The position numbers were made by a program, and so were the translations under genes. The notes below the pieces were generated by a model that saw only the letters and a list, made by a program, of their open reading frames with translations, had not been told where the DNA came from and searched no databases. This document shows positions 1 to 13,600 of a stretch of 64,000 nt of DNA, piece after piece. The DNA lies in NCBI RefSeq assembly GCF_024763615.1, contig NW_026604437.1, positions 186,001 through 250,000 of the forward strand. Reading direction: 5' to 3'. This stretch comes from Phlebotomus papatasi (Eukaryota; Arthropoda; Insecta; Diptera; Psychodidae). Numbering within the stretch: the first letter of the stretch is position 1; every line of letters begins with the position of its first letter.

Positions 1-875
1 TAAGCGCCTTGGTGCAAACAAATCATAATTCATTTTATTAAAAATTATATATAATATTTTTGGCAGTTTCTAATCCACCATGTCTAATGGTAAGATCCCA
101 ATGTTTTGCTGAATGTTGTTAGTGTAGGACTTGTTCTAATTTTCTATGATGACTACTTATGTTCATGAACATGTACATAAGCGCCTTGGTGCAAACAAAT
201 CATAATTCATTTTATTAAAAATTATATATAATATTTTTGGCAGTTTCTAATCCACCATGTCTAATGGTAAGATCCCAATGTTTTGCTGAATGTTGTTAGT
301 GTAGGACTTGTTCTAATTTTCTATGATGACTACTTATGTTCATGAACATGTACATAAGCGCCTTGGTGCAAACAAATCATAATTCATTTTATTAAAAATT
401 ATATATAATATTTTTGGCAGTTTCTAATCCACCATGTCTAATGGTAAGATCCCAATGTTTTGCTGAATGTTGTTAGTGTAGGACTTGTTCTAATTTTCTA
501 TGATGACTACTTATGTTCATGAACATGTACATAAGCGCCTTGGTGCAAACAAATCATAATTCATTTTATTAAAAATTATATATAATATTTTTGGCAGTTT
601 CTAATCCACCATGTCTAATGGTAAGATCCCAATGTTTTGCTGAATATAGTTAGTGTAGCAGATGTTCAAGCTTTCTATGATGACTACTTATGTTCATGAA
701 CATGTACATAAGCGCCTTGGTGCAAACAAATCATAATTCATTTTATTAAAAATTATATATAATATTTTTGGCAGTTTCTAATCCACCATGTCTAATGGTA
801 AGATCCCAATGTTTTGCTGAATGTTGTTAGTGTAGGACTTGTTCTAATTTTCTATGATGACTACTTATGTTCATG

Positions 876-960
876 AACATGTACATAATGTCTAATGGTA
901 AGATCCCAATGCGCTAATTTTCTATGATGACTACTTATGTTCATGAACATGTACATAAGC
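876..960. repeat. truncated satellite monomer
   Basis: After a normal monomer end the array restarts inside the unit (tgtctaatggtaagatccc), then jumps to ctaattttctatgatg, so roughly 100 bp of the monomer is missing. Similar breakpoints occur near 1391 and 1767 in the left array. These look like unequal-exchange or slippage scars. Confidence 0.8.
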
Positions 961-2112
961 GCCTTGGTGCAAACAAATCATAATTCATTTTATTAAAAAT
1001 TATATATAATATTTTTGGCAGTTTCTAATCCACCATGTCTAATGGTAAGATCCCAATGTTTTGCTGAATGTTGTTAGTGTAGGACTTGTTCTAATTTTCT
1101 ATGATGACTACTTATGTTCATGAACATGTACATAAGCGCCTTGGTGCAAACAAATCATAATTCATTTTATTAAAAATTATATATAATATTTTTGGCAGTT
1201 TCTAATCCACCATGTCTAATGGTAAAATCCCAATGTTTTGCTGAATATAGTTAGTGTAGCAGATGTTCAAGTTTTCTATGATGACTACTTATGTTCATGA
1301 ACATGTACATAAGCGCCTTGGTGCAAACAAATCATAATTCATTTTATTAAAAATTATATATAATATTTTTGGCAGTTTCTAATCCACCATGTGCTGAATG
1401 TTGTTAGTGTAGGACTTGTTCTAATTTTCTATGATGACTACTTATGTTCATGAACATGTACATAAGCGCCTTGGTGCAAACAAGTCATAATTCATTTTAT
1501 TAAAAATTATATATAATATTTTTGGCAGTTTCTAATCCACCATGTCTAATGGTAAGATCCCAATGTTTTGCTGAATATTCTGAGTGTAGCACATGTTCAA
1601 GTTTTCTATGATGACTACTTATGTTCATGAACATGTACATAAGCGCCTTGGTGCAAACAAATCATAATTCATTTTATTAAAAATTATATATAATATTTTT
1701 GGCAGTTTCTAATCCACCATGTCTAATGGTAAGATCCCAATGTTTTGCTGAATATTGTGAGTGTAGTCTAATGGTAAGATCCCAATGTTTTGCTGAATGT
1801 TGTTAGTGTAGGACTTGTTCTAATTTTCTATGATGACTACTTATGTTTGAACATGTACATAAGCGCCTTGGTGCAAACAAGTCATAATTCATTTTATTAA
1901 AAATTATATATAATATTTTTGGCAGTTTCTAATCCACCATGTCTAATGGTAAGATCCCAATGTTTTGCTGAATATTCTGAGTGTAGCAGATGTTCAAGTT
2001 TTCTATGATGACTACTTATGTTCATGATGTACATAAGCGCCTTGGTGCAAACAAATCATAATTCATTTTATTAAAAATTATATATAATATTTTTGGCAGT
2101 TTCTAATCCACC

Positions 2113-2290
2113 ATGTCTAATGGTAAGATCCCAATGTGCAAACAAATCATAATTCATGAACATTTAGCGCCTTGGTTCATAATTCATTTTATTTTATATA
2201 TAATATTTTTGGCAGTTTCTAATCCACCATGTCTAATGGTAAGATCACAATGTTTTGCTGAGTATTGTGAGTGCAAACAAATCATAATTC
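2113..2290. repeat. rearranged satellite monomers
   Basis: Monomer pieces are joined out of order: ccaatg runs straight into tgcaaacaaatcataattcat, a shortened unit begins at about 2166, and gagtgcaaacaaatc near 2270 skips the usual variable segment and palindrome. The 66-residue open frame across 2113-2313 is a by-product of this scrambling, not a gene. Confidence 0.75.
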
Positions 2291-5200
2291 ATTTTATTAA
2301 AAATTATATATAATATTTTTGGCAGTTTCTAATCCACCATGTCTAATGGTAAGATCACAATGTTTTGCTGAATATTGTGAGTGTAGCACATATTCTTTCT
2401 ATGATGACTACTTATGTTCATGAACATGTACATAAGCGCCTTGGTGCAAACAAATCATAATTCATTTTATTAAAAATTATATATAATATTTTTGGCAGTT
2501 TCTAATCCACCATGTCTAATGGTAAGATCCCAATGTTTTGCTGAGTGTTGTTAGTGTAGGACTTGTTCTAATTTTCTATGATGACTACTTATGTTCATGA
2601 ACATGTACATAAGCGCCTTGGTGCAAACAAATCATAATTCATTTTATTAAAAATTATATATAATATTTTTGGCAGTTTCTAATCCACCATGTCTAATGGT
2701 AAAATCCCAATGTTTTGCTGAATATTGTTAGTGTAGCAGATGTTCAAGCTTTCTATGATGACTACTTATGTTCATGAACATGTACATAAGCGCCTTGGTG
2801 CAAACAAATCATAATTCATTTTATTAAAAATTATATATAATATTTTTGGCAGTTTCTAATCCACCATGTCTAATGGTAAGATCCCAATGTTTTGCTGAAT
2901 ATTGTTAGTGTAGCACATGTTCAAGCTTTCTATGATGACTACTTATGTTCATGAACATGTACATAAGCGCCTTGGTGCAAACAAATCATAATTCATTTTA
3001 TTAAAAATTATATATAATATTTTTGGCAGTTTCTAATCCACCATGTCTAATGGTAAGATCCCAATGTTTTGCTGAATGTTGTTAGTGTAGGACTTGTTCT
3101 AATTTTCTATGATGACTACTTATGTTCATGAACATGTACATAAGCGCCTTGGTGCAAACAAATCATAATTCATTTTATTAAAAATTATATATAATATTTT
3201 TGGCAGTTTCTAATCCACCATGTCTAATGGTAAGATCCCAATGTTTTGCTGAATATTCTGAGTGTAGCAGATGTTCAAGTTTTCTATGATGACTACTTAT
3301 GTTCATGAACATGTACATAAGCGCCTTGGTGCAAACAAATCATAATTCATTTTATTAAAAATTATATATAATATTTTTGGCAGTTTCTAATCCACCATGT
3401 CTAATGGTAAGATCCCAATGTTTTGCTGAATGTTGTTAGTGTAGGACTTGTTCTAATTTTCTATGATGACTACTTATGTTCATGAACATGTACATAAGCG
3501 CCTTGGTGCAAACAAATCATAATTCATTTTATTAAAAATTATATATAATATTTTTGGCAGTTTCTAATCCACCATGTCTAATGGTAAGATCCCAATGTTT
3601 TGCTGAATATTGTGAGTGTAGCACATGTTCAAGCTTTCTATGATGACTACTTATGTTCATGAACATGTACATAAGCGCCTTGGTGCAAACAAATCATAAT
3701 TCATTTTATTAAAAATTATATATAATATTTTTGGCAGTTTCTAATCCACCATGTCTAATGGTAAGATCCCAATGTTTTGCTGAATGTTGTTAGTGTAGGA
3801 CTTGTTCTAATTTTCTATGATGACTACTTATGTTCATGAACATGTACATAAGCGCCTTGGTGCAAACAAATCATAATTCATTTTATTAAAAATTATATAT
3901 AATATTTTTGGCAGTTTCTAATCCACCATGTCTAATGGTAAGATCCCAATGTTTTGCTGAATATTCTGAGTGTAGCAGATGTTCAAGTTTTCTATGATGA
4001 CTACTTATGTTCATGAACATGTACATAAGCGCCTTGGTGCAAACAAATCATAATTCATTTTATTAAAAATTATATATAATATTTTTGGCAGTTTCTAATC
4101 CACCATGTCTAATGGTAAGATCCCAATGTTTTGCTGAATGTTGTTAGTGTAGGACTTGTTCTAATTTTCTATGATGACTACTTATGTTCATGAACATGTA
4201 CATAAGCGCCTTGGTGCAAACAAATCATAATTCATTTTATTAAAAATTATATATAATATTTTTGGCAGTTTCTAATCCACCATGTCTAATGGTAAGATCC
4301 CAATGTTTTGCTGAATATTCTGAGTGTAGCACATGTTCAAGTTTTCTATGATGACTACTTATGTTCATGAACATGTACATAAGCGCCTTGGTGCAAACAA
4401 ATCATAATTCATTTTATTAAAAATTATATATAATATTTTTGGCAGTTTCTAATCCACCATGTCTAATGGTAAGATCACAATGTTTTGCTGAATATTGTGA
4501 GTGTAGCACATATTCAAGCTTTCTATGATGACTACTTATGTTCATGAACATGTACATAAGCGCCTTGGTGCAAACAAATCATAATTCATTTTATTAAAAA
4601 TTATATATAATATTTTTGGCAGTTTCTAATCCACCATGTCTAATGGTAAGATCCCAATGTTTTGCTGAATGTTGTTAGTGTAGGACTTGTTCTAATTTTC
4701 TATGATGACTACTTATGTTCATGAACATGTACATAAGCGCCTTGGTGCAAACAAATCATAATTCATTTTATTAAAAATTATATATAATATTTTTGGCAGT
4801 TTCTAATCCACCATGTCTAATGGTAAAATCCCAATGTTTTGCTGAATATTGTTAGTGTAGCAGATGTTCAAGCTTTCTATGATGACTACTTATGTTCATG
4901 AACATGTACATAAGCGCCTTGGTGCAAACAAATCATAATTCATTTTATTAAAAATTATATATAATATTTTTGGCAGTTTCTAATCCACCATGTCTAATGG
5001 TAAGATCCCAATGTTTTGCTGAATATTGTTAGTGTAGCAGATGTTCAAGCTTTTTATGATGACTACTTATGTTCTTGAACATGTACATAAGCGCCTTGGT
5101 GCAAACAAATCATAATTCATTTTATTAAAAATTATATATAATATTTTTGGCAGTTTCTAATCCACCATGTCTAATGGTAAGATCCCAATGTTTTGCTGAA

Positions 5201-6266
5201 TGTTGTTAGTGTAGGACTTGTTCTAATTTTCTATGATGACTACTTATGTTCATGAACATGTACATAAGCGCCTTGGTGCAAACAAGTCATAATTCATTTT
5301 ATTAAAAATTATATATAATATTTTTGGCAGTTTCTAATCCACCATGTCTAATGGTAAGATCACAATGTTTTGCTGAATATTGTGAGTGTAGCACATGTTC
5401 AAGCTTTCTATGATGACTACTTATGTTCACGAACATGTACATAAGCGCCATGGTGCAAACAAATCATAATTCATTTTATTAAAAATTATATATAATATTT
5501 TTGGCAGTTTCTAATCCACCATGTCTAATGGTAAGATCCCAATGTTTTGCTGAATGTTGTTAGTGTAGGACTTGTTCTAATTTTCTATGATGACTACTTA
5601 TGTTCATGAACATGTACATAAGCGCCTTGGTGCAAACAAATCATAATTCATTTTATTAAAAATTATATATAATATTTTTGGCAGTTTCTAATCCACCATG
5701 TCTAATGGTAAGATCCCAATGTTTTGCTGAATGTTGTTAGTGTAGGACTTGTTCTAATTTTCTATGATGACTACTTATGTTCATGAACATGTACATAAGC
5801 GCCTTGGTGCAAACAAATCATAATTCATTTTATTAAAAATTATATATAATATTTTTGGCAGTTTCTAATCCACCATGTCTAATGGTAAGATCCCAATGTT
5901 TTGCTGAATGTTGTTAGTGTAGGACTTGTTCTAATTTTCTATGATGACTACTTATGTTCATGAACATGTACATAAGCGCCTTGGTGCAAACAAATCATAA
6001 TTCATTTTATTAAAAATTATATATAATATTTTTGGCAGTTTCTAATCCACCATGTCTAATGGTAAAATCCCAATCTTTTGCTGAATATTGTTAGTGTAGC
6101 AGATGTTCAAGCTTTCTATGATGACTACTTATGTTCATGAACATGTACATAAGCGCCTTGGTGCAAACAAATCATAATTCATTTTATTAAAAATTATATA
6201 TAATATTTTTGGCAGTTTCTAATCCACCATGTCTAATGGTAAGATCCCAATGTTTTGCTGAATATT

Positions 6267-6271
6267 GTGAG
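6267..6271. repeat. 5-bp target site duplication, left copy (gtgag)
   Basis: gtgag is present once in the uninterrupted monomer (attgtgagtgtagc) but occurs on both sides of the insertion, at 6267-6271 and 7526-7530. This is the expected footprint of LTR-retroelement integration. Confidence 0.85.
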
Positions 6272-7525
6272 TGTTTCGGCTCCAAACAGCTGAAAAGCCG
6301 AAGCTAGAGGAAGAGAATAATCCGAATCCCGTCAGATTATTCCCTTGCTCTGGTGAGAACTTCCTGGGGAATTATTCCACTGTTTGGACTGACTCTCGGC
6401 TGTTTTCACGGCCTCTAGTAACGGCTCTTTCGAGCCACCGGGCTTAAGGCAGTAATGCCCCCTTGTGTAGGCTACCCCCGGGGGTGCCTCGAGAGAGTTT
6501 AACCAAGGTTAGAAATAAATTTCCAACCTTGCAGTCCGGCAAATGAATGCCTCTAGGGAAAAATTCCTCCAGAAATATTCTCAAATCCTGCCCTAGGTCT
6601 TAAGGCTTCTTGAAGAGAAGCCGCTGTTTCCTGGCAGTAGGGAGCCAATTGGCCGCTGGTAATCCTTAGGCAATAGGATGCCGCTGGTTTTGGGCCAAAA
6701 GGGAGATGCGATTTCTCTGGAACAAGCACTCTCGTGCTGCTAGAAGTGAAACTCAGGAATCTCTATCGCAATCTGATTTATTTAACAAAAATTAACCCTA
6801 TTTATACAAAATCATTTTTACCCCACTTAATTACTAAGGTGAACTTCGTGAACCCATAATGCGTCATTGCAAAATTGCACATTCTTTATTTTGCTGACGA
6901 AAAAATGCTGATCAAGAAGTGAATGAACGGGTGTCATTAGCACTAAGCATAATGACCTACTTTCAATAAGAATTTGACAATTTTCAATCTCTAATATCAT
7001 AGAAACTACTTGTTAGAATGGTAGCAAATTGATACCAGATAGAGTTAAGGATATAGAAAATAGGATGGTAAAAATTTAGGATCGTTTAGCATCCTAGTTT
7101 CTTCAATATTTGCCGTTAAAGTGAGGCTTGTTTTGTATACTTCGTGAAATGACTCGATTTAACCAAAACTAAAATCCGTATATTAGTTAAACTATTCGTC
7201 TCTAATTGAAATGACAAGACATTCCTAGTAGTAAGAGTATCTAAAAATAGTGTAGTAGTCCTTAAATCCTTTAAGGATAAGTCATTGACTTAAAAAGTAG
7301 GGGTAACGAAAACCCTTGTAAAGTCTTGGTAAAGCCAAAACTTTCCAACTTTTGTGTTGAATAATTCGTATCCTTTTTAGGATGTGAGGACTTATGATGA
7401 ATATCCTGGCGATTTAACTATTCAAAAGTAGTTCGATATGAATTAAAACCCATTATTATCCCTCAAAGATTAAAAAATTCTAATTTGAAAATAATTTGTA
7501 TGAACGTGCATGTTCATCTTGAACA
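6272..7525. mobile_element. solo LTR of an LTR retrotransposon (1,254 bp)
   Basis: A non-satellite block interrupts a monomer. It begins TGTTTCGG and ends TTGAACA, so the termini form the canonical TGTT...AACA inverted pair, and it is flanked by a 5-bp duplication (gtgag). No coding frame, primer binding site or polypurine tract is present and there is no second copy, so this fits a solo LTR left by LTR-LTR recombination. The first ~500 bp are much GC-richer than the satellite (for example gctacccccgggggtgcctc near 6470); the rest is AT-rich. Strand and superfamily (Gypsy, Bel/Pao or Copia) cannot be decided; 5-bp duplications occur in all three. Confidence 0.82.
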
Positions 7526-7530
7526 GTGAG
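7526..7530. repeat. 5-bp target site duplication, right copy (gtgag)
   Basis: Second copy of gtgag. The monomer resumes directly as gtgagtgtagcacatgttc. Confidence 0.85.
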
Positions 7531-10500
7531 TGTAGCACATGTTCAAGTTTTCTATGATGACTACTTATGTTCATGAACATGTACATAAGCGCCTTGGTGC
7601 AAACAAATCATAATTCATTTTATTAAAAATTATATATAATATTTTTGGCAGTTTCTAATCCACCATGTCTAATGGTAAGATCCCAATGTTTTGCTGAATA
7701 TTGTTAGTGTAGCAGATGTTCAAGCTTTCTATAATGACTACTTATGTTCATGAACATGTACATAAGCGCCTTGGTGCAAACAAATCATAATTCATTTTAT
7801 TAAAAATTATATATAATATTTTTGGCAGTTTCTAATCCACCATGTCTAATGGTAAGATCCCAATGTTTTGCTGTATGTTGTTAGTGTAGGACTTGTTCTA
7901 ATTTTCTATGATGACTACTTATGTTCATGAACATGTACATAAGCGCCTTGGTGCAAACAAATCATAGTTCATTTTATTAAAATTTATATATAATATTTTT
8001 GGCAGTTTCTATTCCACCATGTCTAATGGTAAGATCCCAATGTTTTGCTGAATATTGTTAGTGTAGCAGATGTTCAAGCTTTGTATGATGACTACTTATG
8101 TTCATGAACATGTACATAAGCGCCTTGGTGCAAACAAATCATAATTCATTTTATTAAAAATTATATATAATATTTTTGGCAGTTTCTAATCCACCATGTC
8201 TAATGGTAAGATCCCAATGTTTTGCTGAATATTGTGAGTGTAGCACATGTTCAAGTTTCTATGATGACTACTTATGCTCATGAAGATGTACATAAGCGCC
8301 TTGGTGCAAACAAATCATAATTCATTTTATTAAAAATTATATATAATATTTTTGGCAGTTTCTAATCCACCATGTCTAATGGTAAGATCCCAATGTTTTG
8401 CTGAATATTGTGAGTGTAGCACATGTTCAAGTTTTCTATGATGACTACTTATGTTCATGAACATGTACATAAGCGCCTTGGTGCAAACAAATCATAATTC
8501 ATTTTATTAAAAATTATATATAATATTTTTGGCAGTTTCTAATCCACCATGTCTAATGGTAAGATCCCAATGTTTTGCTGAATATTGTGAGTGTAGCACA
8601 TGTTCAAGTTTCTATGATGACTACTTATGCTCATGAAGATGTACATAAGCGCCTTGGTGCAAACAAATCATAATTCATTTTATTAAAAATTATATATAAT
8701 ATTTTTGGCAGTTTCTAATCCACCATGTCTAATGGTAAGATCCCAATGTTTTGCTGAATATTGTGAGTGTAGCACATGTTCAAGTTTTCTATGATGACTA
8801 CTTATGTTCATGAACATGTACATAAGCGCCTTGGTGCAAACAAATCATAATTCATTTTATTAAAATTTATATATAATATTTTTGGCAGTTTCTAATCCAC
8901 CATGTCTAATGGTAAGATCCCAATGTTTTGCTGAATATTGTTAGTGTAGCAGATGTTCAAGTTTCTATGATGACTACTTATGCTCATGAAGATGTACATA
9001 AGCGCCTTGGTGCAAACAAATCATAATTCATTTTATTAAAAATTATATATAATATTTTTGGCAGTTTGTAATCCACCATGTCTAATGGTAAGATCCCAAT
9101 GTTTTGCTGAATATTGTGAGTGTAGCAGATGTTCAAGCTTTGTATGATGACTACTTATGTTCATGAACATGTACATAAGCGCCTTGGTGCAAACAAATCA
9201 TAATTCATTTTATTAAAAATTATATATAATATTTTTGGCAGTTTCTAATCCACCATGTCTAATGGTAAGATCCCAATGTTTTGCTGAATATTGTTAGTGT
9301 AGCAGATGTTCAAGCTTTCTATGATGACTACTTATGTTCATGAACATGTACATAAGCGCCTTGGTGCAAACAAATCATAATTCATTTTATTAAAAATTAT
9401 ATATAATATTTTTTGGCAGTTTCTAATCCACCATGTCTAATGGTAAGATCCCAATGTTTTGCTGAATGTTGTTAGTGTAGGACTTGTTCTAATTTTCTAT
9501 GATGACTACTTATGTTCATGAACATGTACATAAGCGCCTTGGTGCAAACAAATCATAATTCATTTTATTAAAAATTATATATAATATTTTGGGCAGTTTC
9601 TAATCCACCATGTCTAATGGTAAAATCCCAATGTTTTGCTGAATATTGTTAGTGTAGCAGATGTTCAAGCTTTCTATGATGACTACTTATGTTCATGAAC
9701 ATGTACATAAGCGCCTTGGTGCAAACAAATCATAATTCATTTTATTAAAAATTATATATAATATTTTTGGCAGTTTCTAATCCACCATGTCTAATGGTAA
9801 AATCCCAATGTTTTGCTGAATGTTGTTAGTGTAGAACTTGTTCTAATTTATATGATGACTACTTATGTTCATGAACATGTACATAAGCGCCTTGGTGCAA
9901 ACAAGTCATAATTCATTTTATTAAAAATTATATATAATATTTTTGGCAGTTTCTAATCCACCATGTCTAATGGTAAGATCACAATGTTTTGCTGAATATT
10001 GTGAGTGTAGCACATGTTCAAGCTTTCTATGATGACTACTTATGTTCATGAACATGTACATAAGCGCCTTGGTGCAAACAAATCATAATTCATTTTATTA
10101 AAAATTATATATAATATTTTTTGGCAGTTTCTAATCCACCATGTCTAATGGTAAGATCCCAATGTTTTGCTGAATATTGTTAGTGTAGCAGATGTTCAAG
10201 CTTTCTATGATGACTACTTATGTTCATGAACATGTACATAAGCGCCTTGGTGCAAACAAATCATAATTCATTTTATTAAAAATTATATATAATATTTTTG
10301 GCAGTTTCTAATCCACCATGTCTAATGGTAAGATCCCAATGTTTTGCTGAATGTTGTTAGTGTAGGACTTGTTCTAATTTATATGATGACTACTTATGTT
10401 CATGAACATGTACATAAGCGCCTTGGTGCAAACAAGTCATAATTCATTTTATTAAAAATTATATATAATATTTTTGGCAGTTTCTAATCCACCATGTCTA

Positions 10501-10604
10501 ATGGTAAGATCACAATGTTTTGCTGAATATTGTGAGTGTAGCACATGTTCAAGCTTTCTATGATGACTACTTATGTTCATGAACATGTACATAAGCGCCT
10601 TGGT

Positions 10605-10660
10605 GTCTAATGGTAAGAAACAGTGTAATGTCTAATGGTAAGATCCCAATGTTTTCTGAA
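10605..10660. repeat. scrambled satellite junction
   Basis: cttggtg joins directly to tctaatggtaag, followed by a short patch aaacagtgtaatg and then tctaatggtaagatccc again, with the downstream unit also lacking the gct of ttttgctgaat. This is a small rearrangement within the array. Confidence 0.7.
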
Positions 10661-13600
10661 TGTTGTTAGTGTAGGACTTGTTCTAATTTATATGATGACT
10701 ACTTATGTTCATGAACATGTACATAAGCGCCTTGGTGCAAACAAGTCATAATTCATTTTATTAAAAATTATATATAATATTTTTGGCAGTTTCTAATCCA
10801 CCATGTCTAATGGTAAGATCACAATGTTTTGCTGAATATTGTGAGTGTAGCACATGTTCAAGCTTTCTATGATGACTACTTATGTTCATGAACATGTACA
10901 TAAGCGCCTTGGTGCAAACAAATCATAATTCATTTTATTAAAAATTATATATAATATTTTTTGGCAGTTTCTAATCCACCATGTCTAATGGTAAGATCCC
11001 AATGTTTTGCTGAATATTGTTAGTGTAGCAGATGTTCAAGCTTTCTATGATGACTACTTATGTTCATGAACATGTACATAAGCGCCTTGGTGCAAACAAA
11101 TCATAATTCATTTTATTAAAAATTATATATAATATTTTTTGGCAGTTTCTAATCCACCATGTCTAATGGTAAGATCCCAATGTTTTGCTGAATGTTGTTA
11201 GTGTAGGACTTGTTCTAATTTTCTATGATGACTACTTATGTTCATGAACATGTACATAAGCGCCTTGGTGCAAACAAGTCATAATTCATTTTATTAAAAA
11301 TTATATATAATATTTTTGGCAGTTTCTAATCCACCATGTCTAATGGTAAGATCACAATGTTTTGCTGAATATTGTGAGTGTAGCACATATTCAAGCTTTC
11401 TATGATGACTACTTATGTTCATGAACATGTACATAAGCGCCTTGGTGCAAACAAATCATAATTCATTTTATTAAAAATTATATATAATATTTTTGGCAGT
11501 TTCTAATCCACCATGTCTAATGGTAAGATCCCAATGTTTTGCTGAATGTTGTTAGTGTAGGACTTGTTCTAATTTTCTATGATGACTACTTATGTTCATG
11601 AACATGTACATAAGCGCCTTGGTGCAAACAAATCATAATTCATTTTATTAAAAATTATATATAATATTTTTTGGCAGTTTCTAATCCACCATGTCTAATG
11701 GTAAGATCCCAATGTTTTGCTGAATGTTGTTAGTGTAGGACTTGTTCTAATTTTCTATGATGACTACTTATGTTCATGAACATGTACATAAGCGCCTTGG
11801 TGCAAACAAGTCATAATTCATTTTATTAAAAATTATATATAATATTTTTGGCAGTTTCTAATCCACCATGTCTAATGGTAAGATCACAATGTTTTGCTGA
11901 ATATTGTGAGTGTAGCACATATTCAAGCTTTCTATGATGACTACTTATGTTCATGAACATGTACATAAGCGCCTTGGTGCAAACAAATCATAATTCATTT
12001 TATTAAAAATTATATATAATATTTTTGGCAGTTTCTAATCCACCATGTCTAATGGTAAGATCCCAATGTTTTGCTGAATATTGTTAGTGTAGCAGATGTT
12101 CAAGCTTTCTATGATGACTACTTATGTTCATGAACATGTACATAAGCGCCTTGGTGCAAACAAATCATAATTCATTTTATTAAAAATTATATATAATATT
12201 TTTGGCAGTTTCTAATCCACCATGTCTAATTGTAAGATCCCAATGTTTTGCTGAATGTTGTTAGTGTAGGACTTGTTCTAATTTTCTATGATGACTACTT
12301 ATGTTCATGAACATGTACATAAGCGCCTTGGTGCAAACAAATCATAATTCATTTTATTAAAAATTATATATAATATTTTTGGCAGTTTCTAATCCACCAT
12401 GTCTAATGGTAAGATCCCAATGTTTTGCTGAATGTTGTTAGTGTAGGACTTGTTCTAATTTTTTATGATGACTACTTATGTTCATGAACATGTACATAAG
12501 CGCCTTGGTGCAAACAAATCATAATTCATTTTATTAAAAATTATATATAATATTTTTGGCAGTTTCTAATCCACCATGTCTAATGGTAAGATCCCAATGT
12601 TTTGCTGAATGTTGTTAGTGTAGGACTTGTTCTAATTTTCTATGATGACTACTTATGTTCATGAACATGTACATAAGCGCCTTGGTGCAAACAAATCATA
12701 ATTCATTTTATTAAAAATTATATATAATATTTTTGGCAGTTTCTAATCCACCATGTCTAATGGTAAGATCCCAATGTTTTGCTGAATATTCTGAGTGTAG
12801 CAGATGTTCAAGTTTTCTATGATGACTACTTATGTTCATGAACATGTACATAAGCGCCTTGGTGCAAACAAATCATAATTCATTTTATTAAAAATTATAT
12901 ATAATATTTTTGGCAGTTTCTAATCCACCATGTCTAATGGTAAGATCCCAATGTTTTGCTGAATATTGTGAGTGTAGCACATGTTCAAGTTTTCTATGAT
13001 GACTACTTATGTTCATGAACATGTACATAAGCGCCTTGGTGCAAACAAATCATAATTCATTTTATTAAAAATTATATATAATATTTTTGGCAGTTTCTAA
13101 TCCACCATGTCTAATGGTAAGATCACAATGTTTTGCTGAATATTGTTAGTGTAGCAGATGTTCAAGCTTTCTATAATGACTACTTATGTTCATGAACATG
13201 TACATAAGCGCCTTGGTGCAAACAAATCATAATTCATTTTATTAAAAATTATATATAATATTTTTGGCAGTTTCTAATCCACCATGTCTAATGGTAAGAT
13301 CCCAATGTTTTGCTGAATGTTGTTAGTGTAGGACTTGTTCTAATTTTCTATGATGACTACTTATGTTCATGAACATGTACATAAGCGCCTTGGTGCAAAC
13401 AAATCATAATTCATTTTATTAAAAATTATATATAATATTTTTGGCAGTTTCTAATCCACCATGTCTAATGGTAAGATCCCAATGTTTTGCTGAATATGTC
13501 TGAGTGTAGCACATGTTCAAGTTTTCTATGATGACTACTTATGTTCATGAACATGTACATAAGCGCCTTGGTGCAAACAAATCATAATTCATTTTATTAA

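Larger units (their letters stand above)
1..6271. repeat. 177-bp satellite array, left part (before the solo LTR)
   Basis: Head-to-tail monomers of 177 bp: the phase mark taagcgccttggtgcaaac recurs at 1, 178, 355, 532 and so on. One monomer counted by hand has 53 G/C in 177 (about 30% GC). Each monomer contains the 14-bp perfect palindrome ATGTTCATGAACAT followed by the 8-bp palindrome ATGTACAT. Monomers differ mainly in a ~40-bp variable segment after ttttgctgaat; recurring types include gttgttagtgtaggacttg, attgttagtgtagcagatg, attctgagtgtagcagatg and attgtgagtgtagcacatg. There is no gene in this stretch; short open frames are by-products of the repeat. Such arrays are typical of centromeric or pericentromeric heterochromatin, which is inference here. 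Confidence 0.97.

Noticed and set aside
2113..2313. 66-residue open frame in the left satellite
   Set aside because: It lies entirely in scrambled monomers and exists only because of rearrangement; no family features.
6272..7525. Possible rRNA or tRNA fragment because of the GC-rich patch
   Set aside because: No cloverleaf or rRNA motif recognised; the termini and target duplication explain it as a solo LTR.
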